Part shown: positions 1-10,103 of the stretch, piece after piece
Numbering within the stretch: position 1 is the first letter of the stretch
Layout: every line of letters begins with the position of its first letter
Source of the DNA: Arabidopsis thaliana
Lineage: Eukaryota; Streptophyta; Magnoliopsida; Brassicales; Brassicaceae
Assembly (NCBI RefSeq): GCF_000001735.4
Contig: NC_003070.9
Span: forward strand, 7,564,001 to 7,628,000
DNA: 64,000 nt
Direction: 5' to 3'
Translations under genes and position numbers: made by a program
The notes under the pieces: generated by a model
Databases searched by the model: none
What the model saw: the letters and a program-made list of their open reading frames with translations, nothing else
Told to the model about the DNA's origin: nothing

Positions 1-1655
1 CTTTGATTTCCATCAATAACACCTTCCTCAGTGGAGCAAGCCTCCGTATTGATACCATGTTTGACATTAATGTCATCCTTGGCCTCTATCAAAGTCTCAC
101 AAAAACTAGAGATCTTTTCTGTATCATGAGTTGAAGCTTCAGGACCTGAATCGGTAAGTTTGACTTTGCTGTCCTGAACGACACCATTAACAAATCGTAC
201 CTTGTTTAGCTTACCACCAGAATCACTGGAAGACGGGGTTGAGTGACTGTCAGGTTCTTTTTCATTTTTAGATGCAGTAGTTTGCCTTGTAGACCGTCTG
301 AAGCCCTCAGAAACCGAAATCTCATCTGACAAATGGGTTCCCAGCTTTCCATTTCTTTCAGTTACTGAAACTTTCTCATTTTTATCAGAAAGCAAAGCTC
401 TTCTAGCTTTAATAGACCTAGGTGTCACAGACGCACCCGAACGGATGCCTGCACTTGTAGGTGATGCTACGGGCTTAGCTACCAGAACATTCGATTTAAA
501 TGATATATCAAGATCCACTGGACTTCTCCCCCTTTGCTTCTCCACCAGTCCACGATCAGAATGACCCAAGTGTTCCTTACCCCTATATGAGTTAGAGTTA
601 AACCTTTTCCCATTACCATTATGATGATTATGTTGCCGAGACCATTCATTCTCTCTACTGTTTTTATAGGATCTTGGAGTTTCAAGCCTTAGCAGAGCAC
701 TCTTCTTCTGAACTTGTTTCCTAGGTGTTCGATTCAACTCATTGCTCGCCTCTCTCCTTCCACGATCAAAATATTGTTCAATCTCAGAATGATAGTAATC
801 ATCCTTTTTCTCGGGATAGAGAGTCCTCCCTTCATTACGTGTTTCTCTAGCCCCTTCACGGCTTGCTGATGACCTAGTCACATCTCGACTTACTGTAAGA
901 CCATATCTGTCACTGCCATAACCAACACTAGAGGATAAAACCCTATTTCCATCACCTAAACCCCTAACATATCTATCGGATTCTGATTTTAACTGACCAC
1001 GGGCTTGATAATTCCCCTCTGTTCTAGTGACTCCAGATTCTTTTCTAGCATATCCAAGACTACGAAACTCATCTCTAGACCTAGAACTACCATCTAAACC
1101 ACGATTAACACCCGACGAGTTACGGCTGTAGTCATACTGATAGTTACGGCTTGGACCATCATCCACTCGGCTTCGACCCGGACCTGAATCCACTGTCCAT
1201 GAATCAAGCCGCTTTTCATTGAACCCAACCCAATCAGACTGAGATTCCGTACATTGAATACTCGATGTCAACGGCTGTGATATTCTTTGAGGCTCATAAC
1301 TAACCTGCTGAGGAATGTATTGAGGATGCTGCTGCTGCTGCTGAAGCGATAGTGGCTGATGCTGTTGCTGGAGCGGTGGCGGATGCTGGTAGTAGTTTGA
1401 AGTCGGCTGATTAACCACCGTATTGGGCGGAAGATCTTGGCGATGATGAGAGTATTGATGGAGGTAATCTTGACGTTGACCATTGCTCTGAGTTGATCGA
1501 CCATATAAATTAGGGCTTTCGGGATGAGATTGACGAGGAGGAGGAGGAGGCGGTAACGGCGGTGGCGGCGGAAGAGGAGCAGAGGGAGGATGAAGATGAG
1601 GAGAGTAAGGAGAATTCCATGGATCGTAGGTAGGATTGTAATGAGAAGAATCCAT
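1..1655 (-). CDS. SOP1: N-terminal part of large CCCH zinc-finger protein (SOP1-like), truncated by window edge
   Basis: An ATG at 1655 opens a frame that stays open for about 551 codons to the left edge, so the gene is cut by the window. The start reads MDSSHYNPTYDPWN. Next come a proline-rich stretch (runs of P at about residues 29-45), a Gln/His-rich stretch with a short CAG/CTG run near 1331-1343, and a long Arg/Ser/Tyr-rich low-complexity region. I recognise this as the disordered N-terminus of At1g21580, a C-x8-C-x5-C-x3-H zinc-finger protein reported as SOP1, a nuclear-exosome cofactor. The zinc fingers themselves lie outside the window, so the assignment rests on recognition of the N-terminus and on locus order. 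No intron is needed within these 1.65 kb. Confidence 0.8.
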   Translation of the reverse strand, partial: MDSSHYNPTYDPWNSPYSPHLHPPSAPLPPPPPLPPPPPPRQSHPESPNLYGRSTQSNGQRQDYLHQYSHHRQDLPPNTVVNQPTSNYYQHPPPLQQQHQPLSLQQQQQHPQYIPQQVSYEPQRISQPLTSSIQCTESQSDWVGFNEKRLDSWTVDSGPGRSRVDDGPSRNYQYDYSRNSSGVNRGLDGSSRSRDEFRSLGYARKESGVTRTEGNYQARGQLKSESDRYVRGLGDGNRVLSSSVGYGSDRYGLTVSRDVTRSSASREGARETRNEGRTLYPEKKDDYYHSEIEQYFDRGRREASNELNRTPRKQVQKKSALLRLETPRSYKNSRENEWSRQHNHHNGNGKRFNSNSYRGKEHLGHSDRGLVEKQRGRSPVDLDISFKSNVLVAKPVASPTSAGIRSGASVTPRSIKARRALLSDKNEKVSVTERNGKLGTHLSDEISVSEGFRRSTRQTTASKNEKEPDSHSTPSSSDSGGKLNKVRFVNGVVQDSKVKLTDSGPEASTHDTEKISSFCETLIEAKDDINVKHGINTEACSTEEGVIDGNQ

Positions 1656-2612
1656 GGCTGATTTGGATTTTAGCCTTGAGAAATTTTAGATCTTTTGAAC
1701 CACAGCGTCGTCTTCTTCTTATTCTTCGTCTTCTGATGAAAACGCACGCAACACGAAAACGGCGATAAAAATAGTATAATACACACGAATCAATTTAGTT
1801 CTCGAATCGTTCCGATTTTCGGTAACCGGTTTTTATATCTTCTTCGTAACTCTCTCTTTTCCCTAATCTTATTGGGCCACTGCATTTATTATGGGCCGTA
1901 TTGTATAAGTTTCCGTTCTTCAGCTAAAATCTGTGTCAATTGTCTAGATTCAAATCTACCAAATACACATGTTGCTGACACAAAAAAAAAATGTGGGTAC
2001 ATTATCAAAGAATTAGTTATCAGAAAAATTATTACATCCGGTCATGTTTCTTTCAAACTCAATCAAAGTTTGAATAGGACAAGAAAAAAATACTTATGTC
2101 ATCTCTTACCACATATTATAGATTGACTCAGTCGCATATGGTTTTGTCTTCCAAATTATAGAGTTATGATAAGATTGCCAAAATCTTTAAGATTGTGATA
2201 GGCACTCTCGAATATATGTAAAATTGTATTTCAACAAGATAATGTTATTCTATTGATAACAGTGAGACACGTTCGAGCATTACAAGACAAGAAAATTCAC
2301 TTTGATCCATTAGGATCAAGGAATACAAATTACATGTCTCTGATGTTCCCAAGTAAAAAACATTGCATAAAACACACGAAACCTTTGAACGCTATAACTA
2401 TAACCCCTAAACCAAGGGAGGGAGGAGGGCAATAAAACCCACACAAATCCACCTCTCATCCACCACCCATGAGACCATGACAATGAAAAGAAACACATTT
2501 TCTTAAATATACACTTTACACTCACTCACACACAGGAGAACTCTTTTTTTTCACCATCTCACATTGTTGAGTATTGCAATTGTGATTTGTTGTAGTGAAC
2601 AAAAATAATGGC
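1656..2612. other. Intergenic: SOP1-like promoter/leader and 3' flank of the kinase gene
   Basis: AT-rich gap. The part next to 1655 holds the leader and promoter of the SOP1-like gene. The part from about 2130 to 2612 is probably 3' UTR and downstream flank of the USP-kinase gene. Only short chance reading frames are present. Confidence 0.6.
1861..1897. promoter_or_regulatory. Two site II (TGGGCC) elements plus CCCTAAT upstream of the SOP1-like gene
   Basis: TGGGCC occurs at 1873-1878 and again at 1892-1897, with CCCTAAT at 1861-1867. They lie about 205-240 bp upstream of the ATG at 1655. Paired site II elements with telo-box-like sequences are typical of TCP-regulated housekeeping genes in Arabidopsis. 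The match is seen directly; the function is inferred. Confidence 0.45.
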
Positions 2613-5600
2613 TCAGTTGAAGCTTGATGAACGGCTTGTCCTGCCTTTAAGATACTCCTCCACGGAGATGCCTTGCTCCATGCTTCCCATGGAAAGAGAG
2701 TCATCTTCCATGTCAAGGAATGCTAGGTTTAGATGTGACTGCAGATTAGACCTCCGCAATTTCTCGTCCTTGAGTAGCATTGAATCCTCTAACGGGTTAC
2801 TAACTTGTAGCTTTGCCCATTTTAGCATCTCTACGTCACCTTTAAGAAGCTCTAAGACCTGCATTTCCAAAAGACATATCGTGTTAATAACTTGTTTGAT
2901 ATAGTAGCCATCTCTAAAATGATGAAACTGGCAATGAAATGGAGGATTAAGAATTGACTCACCATTCCCATCGTTGGCCTAGTTTGAGGGTTATGTCTTA
3001 TACAAAGAGTGGCTGCTAACGCCATCTTCTCCATCTGGTCACTATTGTTGTCATCTTGCAAACTCGAGTCCAATAGCTGTGAATATTCTTTATCATCCAG
3101 AATTGGCTTCGCCTGCAAGTGTACATGCATGTCTGTTTAGCAATAACAAAGAAAGCTTAGACATTTCAATGTAAGAACATTTTGCCGGTAGTATCCACAT
3201 ACCCACATAACAAGACTGTCTTGAGCCTTTGGAGATTCGCTATTAACCGGTTTTCTTCCAGAAAGAAGTTCGAGGAGTACAACGCCGTAAGCATAGACAT
3301 CTATCTTATTGTTCATCTTACCATACATAAAGTACTCTGGAGCTAAGTAGCTGCAACAAGAAACGTAGAACATTTTCAAGATTGTTATCTCCTAAACAAC
3401 TTTCACGCAGCATCAACATATATATATTTTTTTTCCTCACCCAAAGGTGCCTGCGACATCGGAGCAGATTATCTGAGTTGTGGATTCCGACGCCCACTTT
3501 GCAAGCCCAAAGTCAGAAAGCTGTGAACAAGATTTCTCTTTTTAGTATCTCGTGAATTTTTCCTCTTCGATGTAAACATTGGAAACTAAAAGAAACTTAC
3601 TTGTGGTTCAAAATCATCAGACAATAATATGTTAGATGACTTAACATCTCTGTGAATAACAGGTTGTGGAGCATCGTTATGCAGATAGTCCAACGCTTCA
3701 GCTATTCCCACGGCCACCTTATATCTCTCGTTCCAACGAAATGCAACCAGGTCTTTTTTGTTGCCTAATCTCAATCTCAAACCTTGATTGTTAGAACCAG
3801 AACACAAGAAAATCTGCAAGTGGCTAAATGGTCAGAGGCTTACCGTGAAGATTCTCTTCAAGGCTTCCTCTTGAGAGATAATTATATACTAGTAACAGGT
3901 TATTGTTTTCAAAGCAATAACCTAAAAGGGAAATAACGTTCTTATGGTGTAAGGTTGTGATAATGTCAATCTCTGCCACAAAATCCTTCAAGACACATTC
4001 GGTTCGTTTGAGAATTTTCACTGCAACCTCTCTTCCATTTGGCAGATAACCTCTAAAAACCCGGCTGCTGCCTCCTTTTCCGATGAAATTATCTGAAAGT
4101 ACATTGCTTTTCTTATTTAGACAAAAGGAAATGACAAGAGTCTTAAGAAAGTTCAAAACAAAGCGGTAGCTTAATTATGAGAAGAGAGGAACAAACCAGC
4201 ACAGAAATTGGATGTCACCGACACAAGTTCCTTATACGTAAAAAACTGGCAAGATGTGGAGATCCTTGCCTGAAGACCCTCTACATTCTCTGGAAATCTA
4301 CCTGAGCTATGATCAAGAGAACATTTCACGATCATAGATTCATCAGGAACAATTGCTTGCCTTTCAACGTTTGAGCTAGACAACTTATCATTTTCTTCAG
4401 ATTCAGAAGAATCAAAACCAATCTGCTTTGTGTCTGAGCTTCCAACAACAGAATTGGTCCTAGCGGGCAGCTTCAGCACCCACTGCACAACTGGTATCTT
4501 TCGGAACGAAGAACTTCTCGGAGCAGAAGCTAATACATCTGAAGAAGCTACACGACAAAGCAAAGGCCAACCTGGTCTAAATTCAGGCAGTTCTTTTACC
4601 AGCATTGTAATGAATGGGGTCAAATCTTCTGGAAATTTTGCAGGAACAAGTGCCATTGCCTTGTGCAAATCAGCATTATCATCTTGATCACCATTACAGC
4701 TAGACGATCGAGATAAATTTCCAGGCGTAGGCAAGGAATTCATATCACGAACCGAGCAATTCCCAAGGCATGCATACACTAAAGACCGCCGAAGACTCTG
4801 ACCATTGGAATGATCTTCCTCTGCCTCTTCCTCTTCCACCTCAGAATGGTTTACTACTTTGGTATTCTTTCTCAATGTGACAGGCATCTGAAAGAAACTA
4901 GACAAAGTGTTCCTACGAGCATCACTTTTACCTATTACAAACCAATGCCCAAGAAAGAAGAAGAGTTCAAAACCCTAATACAGACACAGAAATCATCACA
5001 TACAAAAGAAACTTATAGAGAAAGGCCAAACCTTTAGAGTGATGAATGATCGATGAGGAACCATCTTTCTGAAACATGACTTTTCCATTGTCAACAGCCA
5101 GAACCCAGCAATCTTTTGCTACTTTCCTAGCTAAGTACTTAGCCACGGAGACAGATGAATGAATTGTATGGAAACGTCTGGAGATCCCAACTACAACTTT
5201 GGACGCAGAACACATTTTTGCTTCTTTAACTAGAATCTTTCGAGTAGAAGAACCCCGGGATAATTTTAGCTTCAATTCCAACTATTAAAAGCAATTCAAC
5301 CATCATCAGCTAGAGCAGAGAGAATAGAGCATGAAAGTTTTCCACTTTAATAAGCATACCTGTTTCAATTTGCAGAAACCTTCATAAACTTCAAGAACAG
5401 AATCAAAGTTTTTAACAATGGAGACGAGAGAAGAGTTGTCTGCTCGGTCAACGATCTCTACACAAATCCAATAAGAGAGAGTAAACATGGAAACCCATTT
5501 CCAAAAATCGTAGCTTTAATACAGAGAAACAAAAAAGTGTTACCATTGCCGAGTACATGAAGAGCGATTACAGTATCACCCGGTTCAGCAACCTTAACCA

Positions 5601-5694
5601 AAGCCCAATCAAGTAGCTCATTGCTCGACTCATCGAACTTTACGCCCACCATAACAGTATGGCCTCCTCCTGTAACGACGCCGTTTTCCGTCAT
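2613..5694 (-). CDS. Universal-stress-protein domain / receptor-like cytoplasmic kinase fusion (At1g21590)
   Basis: Ten exons splice into a 756-aa frame: 5694-5544, 5457-5360, 5281-5032, 4931-4197, 4092-3844, 3764-3601, 3520-3441, 3350-3203, 3112-2963 and 2858-2613. Residues 1 to about 165 form a USP-like adenine-nucleotide alpha-hydrolase domain ([13 protein letters not shown], later [10 protein letters not shown]). An acidic/Ser-rich linker follows. The C-terminal protein kinase carries a glycine loop ([11 protein letters not shown]), AVKIL with the ATP-anchoring Lys, [18 protein letters not shown] and an APE motif, so all catalytic residues are present. This is the plant RLCK type with an N-terminal USP module. 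There is no transmembrane helix, so it is likely cytoplasmic, acting in Ser/Thr phosphorylation and stress signalling (inferred). An upstream in-frame codon at 5709 is GTG, so ATG 5694 is the start. Confidence 0.92.
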
Positions 5695-7513
5695 CTCTCT
5701 CTCTATCACTCTCTTATCTTATCACTTCCCAGTTTCCTCAAACTGTTTTGTCTGAATTTCAGGTGAATACGTTGTAGTGTGATGATTCCACGAGGCACAA
5801 AATCATCGCAACGCTCACAAAAGTGAATCTCTATTCTCTCTCACTCTCTGGTTTTGCAGCTTCTGAGAAAGAGAGAAGAGTAAGAATGGAGGAGCAGACA
5901 TATGAGAATTTTCATTTCGTTGCCATTTAGATAAATAAAATACATAATTTAATATTTAGTCTTCACAGTACACTCTCTCATTAATTATCAACCTAACAAA
6001 TAACAAATTATAAAAAATATATATAGATATATCTTTTCTTTTTTTTGCTCATTTTAATTAATTTAAAAATATTTCAGATACATTCATGAAATTAACTTTA
6101 TTTATTCCCTATTGTAGATTATTTTATACAAAAAAAAAATATATGCAACACAAACATTTTCTTTTATCTGAATTTATGTTACATAATTAACTTAAGAGAT
6201 TGGTACCATACCAAACAGTAGAAGAAGAAATCTACGTATTAAATACGGGGAATATGGTCCACCGTTATCGATTAATAGAATGTTGTGCCATGTATAAAAG
6301 TACCATAAATGAGGTTCCGGCAATGAGATAACAAATTATCATAATTATGTGATTTTATTCCTTTGTTTTTATATGAATCATTCCTTGTCCATTGTGTATG
6401 TATTTTAATAGGTAGATTGACAAATCAAAGATGCTTATTAGAAATGTAGCCCACCAAAACCATACTTACTTACAAATTCAACGGTTGATGCACATACCTT
6501 ATCGTTATTTTTATTCCATTTGACTATTCTTTCTCACGTCAATCTTCTTTATTTTATCGTGCAATTCATTTTATCGTGCACATGTTTTTGTTTCTTCGAC
6601 TCAATTGAATTGTTTTAAGATTTGATCATTTCCTTCTCTACCTTGTTGGTTTGGCATATGTCAAATCGATCGTTCTGACCATTCTATCGCAATTTTCATT
6701 CCATAATATTGAACACAATCGTGTTTTACAACTATTCTTAATTTCTTATATACCTAACGAATTCCATATCACCGAACTGTTGGTGCATTTATTTTGTTTT
6801 ACGTGTCATTCTAAGTGATTCATGTAATTTTTCAAGTGTGGCAATAAATAAAGATATTTGTATTAAAAAACTGAATAGGGAAGTTAATGTTCGGTGGTCA
6901 CAGAATGGGCCAATGGAACCAACCACACAACATGACTGCTCTGTCGGCGACTTTGACATTTGTAATCCCACTCACGTGAAAATCCAATCGACCGAACATG
7001 ATACCGTACACGTGTCTTTTCCTGATGTCATCATTAATTACATCAAAAAGTTTAGAATAACAGACTACCTGTCGTTTTTAGTAGCTTCGTATAACTAAAA
7101 CGACACGCCGGCTACAAGTTCTAACTAGTCCACTCAACAACAGTCAACACCATCCCAATTTCTCAAATACAAACACTTTGTTCCAATCTTGAATATGAAA
7201 ATATCTCATCACAAGAATAATACAAGCCATCATAATCATCAATTGAAAACTTGAATTAAACACCTCAAAACTTGCAAATAAGCTAGCTTCTCTAGTCATT
7301 GAATGTTAGTCCATCAAACTATTGCATCTACACACTTTTTTCTAGAGGCCCATATTCATCTAATAACACATCCATCTCTGCTGCTAGTGCAGTACCTGAG
7401 GTCACCAAAATTGTATACCCTCCACCATATCATCGATTTAGATCATCTGCTCTCGTTTTCCATCTCAGGAAGAAAGTTATGCTGACTTGTCGTTTGGTGT
7501 CTCTCGAGTTCTT
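5695..7513. other. AT-rich intergenic region between the kinase gene and pTAC6
   Basis: About 1.8 kb with no supported gene. It contains the leader and promoter of the kinase gene (right of 5694) and the 3' flank of pTAC6 (left of 7514). Two CACGTG G-boxes lie at 6973-6978 and 7009-7014, about 1.3 kb from the kinase start. The open frame at 6838-7098 has no ATG at its start and no recognisable motif. Confidence 0.6.
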
Positions 7514-9782
7514 CTAGAACCAATTTGAGACACTGAAGTCTCGTAGCTTCCTGAGATGTTTCTCCATGTCTTCTCTAGTCTTGGTCCACTCTTCTCTTTC
7601 TATTACCGTTGTTGGGTCATCTCTTTCACCCTGAAAGAATGGAAATATATAGACATAGAGTGAAGATGAGTAAAGCTAGATGAAGGAATACAAATGACTG
7701 CCAGATGAAATGGATTTGGTCATTTGGAAATGGAAAGGTACCACGTGTATGATCTTAAAGGAGGTTCCATTATCTCGTATCACAAGCAAGTCATCCTTCC
7801 TATCCCTTTTTCTTCCTCCCGGAACTGTCACCTGAAACAATCTAAAACCTTAACATCGGAAAGAAGATTGTCTTCATAGCTTTGAGCTATGCACAGTATT
7901 TAAAGAACTCATAACTCAAGATATCTGATTCAGAACTAGAGGCATAAATAGCACTAATATAAACCAGCATTTCATTAGTGTTATAGCATGAAAAATATTC
8001 TATAAGAATATGTCAAAAAACCCAATTGGCTATGGTCTACGGTTGAGGTTTGTGCTCAGACTCGGAATGAGAACTTTGTTAATAATGCTTAAATAACTTG
8101 GAAGATAAGAATTAGTCATACCAGAACTCTGGCTCTGGTGATTGACTTTGTCTTGGAATCAATAACATATATCTCTTCAAGATCTAGCACAAATTCTGGA
8201 TCGTTTGTCCTTCTGTTCCGGTAATGTTTTGTCAAGAAAACCTGCATAAAAAATAAACACGATGAAGACAATTTGTATCAGAAACTGTAACTACTAAACT
8301 AAGTAGTTTCGTGTTGATCTCATCCTTAATGCTTAAAAAACATATTTCCTGGTGTGGTTTCCAAAAATGTTGTCAAATCAAAACTAAGTACATCCTTGTT
8401 AATACATGTTGCTCAAGACTCCCTGCATCAAAGACCTAATGGATTTAACATCAATGTACATGGTCCAATATGTACCTTGGATATCTCCCTCTCAGATTTG
8501 TACAGTGGATCTCTGGGGGCATCAATAGGTGGTTCAGTGACATTGTAACATCCATAGTCACTCATTGCACATCGAATATACTGTACTTGTAACATCATTA
8601 AACAAGCCCTTGTTAGCACCACTCACTCATTGTAACAACTTGCTTATAAATAAACCTTACAATGTAAAACATACGCAATCATGAAGCAGCAAAGAGTACA
8701 AAACTGGCCACAGAATGAAAGGAAAGTGACTAAACAAACACCCAGCTGCTACATTCTGACTCTCTAATCATACTAAATGCTGACCATTTACGGCACTTTT
8801 TGAGATTATATGTTCAAAATTCCAGTCTATCAGTGTGAGTAGAAGTTCCAAACAATACCAAACGTGTACAGCTCTGTGTAGATAAGATTTCTTAAGTTAT
8901 ACAATTACTAGGTAGAGTGAAGGTATATGGGTTATACAATTACTAGGTAGAGCTCTGTGCAGATAAGATTTCTTAAGTGATACAATTACTAGGTAGAGTG
9001 GAGGTATATGGGTTCAATTAGCAATTAAGCACAATATGAAAAGCAATTATCTTGCTGAACAAAAGGAAGTCTCAGAACAACGCATAGGCATTACAAAAAC
9101 AGCAACCGATAAGGATAAATGACTGACCTTTTGAGGCATCGGTGCAAGAACTCTCGGAATTGAGTAAATATCTGTATCCGGAGGAGTAACATACATCTGC
9201 AGCCACCCACACAAAACAATTTACAATTGAAGAATGAGCACAGACTCTAGAGAAATCGAAGAAATGAGCAATTAGAGTCACTGGGAATTCACACACCTCT
9301 CTGAAATCATAAACATCATTATCTGGATCAGGAGGTTTTCTGATAAAGAAATCACAGTCCATTAAGCTGAGTTTATGAAACTCATCTTCGTTTATCCGAT
9401 AATCAACCACCATATCCGAATCCCATCCTTGTGTCGATATAAAACTCTTACTCTGAACAAAAGCGATATCTCCATCACCACCACCGCCTGCAGCGGCTAT
9501 CGCGGCGGCCAAGGGGTCATACTCGACATCATAGTCCTTCTTGTTGTCAACTTCCTCTACCTCCTCATCATCCATATCATACTCGTCCGCTCCACCTCCA
9601 TCAGCATCGACGTCATCTACTTTAACGACTATACCACGGCCGCGTCGGGATTTCAGTGTTAAAGGCGCGAAAAGACCGTCCGTTCTGAATGACGCAAATA
9701 GCCGCTGAGAGCCGGAGGGATAAGGTGGCTTCGAGGTGAATGAGAGTAGAGATAAGGAAGGAGAAGCGGCGGAAGACGCCAT
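7514..9782 (-). CDS. PTAC6: pTAC6 / PAP8, plastid-encoded RNA polymerase accessory protein (At1g21600)
   Basis: Six exons (9782-9297, 9196-9128, 8580-8476, 8241-8122, 7831-7742, 7630-7514) give an uninterrupted 328-aa frame. The N-terminus (MASSAASPSLSLLSF) is Ser-rich and basic, as in a chloroplast transit peptide. A highly acidic Asp/Glu stretch follows at about residues 53-80, then the conserved body (YDPLAAAIAAA, FIRKPPDPDNDVYDFRE, VTPPDTDIYSIPRVLAP). The family has no assigned catalytic activity. It is an essential subunit around the plastid-encoded RNA polymerase, needed for plastid transcription and greening, and is also reported in the nucleus. The gene is divergent from UBN1, with 321 bp between start codons. 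Its second intron holds an 81-bp duplication. Confidence 0.95.
8871..9014. repeat. Imperfect 81-bp-spaced tandem duplication in pTAC6 intron 2
   Basis: The 63-bp segments 8871-8933 and 8952-9014 match with only a few substitutions. The linker 8934-8951 is itself a partial copy of the unit's middle (ATACAATTACTAGGTAGA). This is a local duplication with a third partial unit. It lies between the exons ending at 9128 and starting at 8580. Confidence 0.9.
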
Positions 9783-10103
9783 TGGAAGCGGATAAAGCTC
9801 ACAGAGTGTTCTATCTATCTGTGGATTAGATATTTCGAGGAAAAATACAATTAAAAAAAAAAGAAAAACTATATAATATAATAATAATCCTTTTTAGTGA
9901 ATAAAACAACAAAAATAAATTAGGAAATAATTAAGAGCGTCATTTTTGGTATCCCGCGCAACTTTTTCTTCTCAGTTTCAGTTTCTCTACATCGATTCAT
10001 CGATTCCACTCTCTTGATTGCTGTTTAGATCAATCCGTCTCGAACCCAGGGGTTAGTATATAGTGGATCAAACTGATCCGACCCGACCCGACCCGAATTA
10101 TTA
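9783..10103. promoter_or_regulatory. Short bidirectional promoter region, pTAC6 / UBN1
   Basis: Only 321 bp separate the start codons of two divergent genes, so both core promoters and leaders must lie here. The middle is A-rich (about 9840-9940). A (GACCC)n-like stretch sits at 10078-10095, just before the UBN1 ATG. No clear TATA box could be assigned to either gene. Confidence 0.6.

Noticed and set aside
6838..7098. 86-residue open frame in the large intergenic gap
   Set aside because: It starts at a GTG rather than an ATG, has no family motif, and lies in AT-rich DNA; nothing supports translation.
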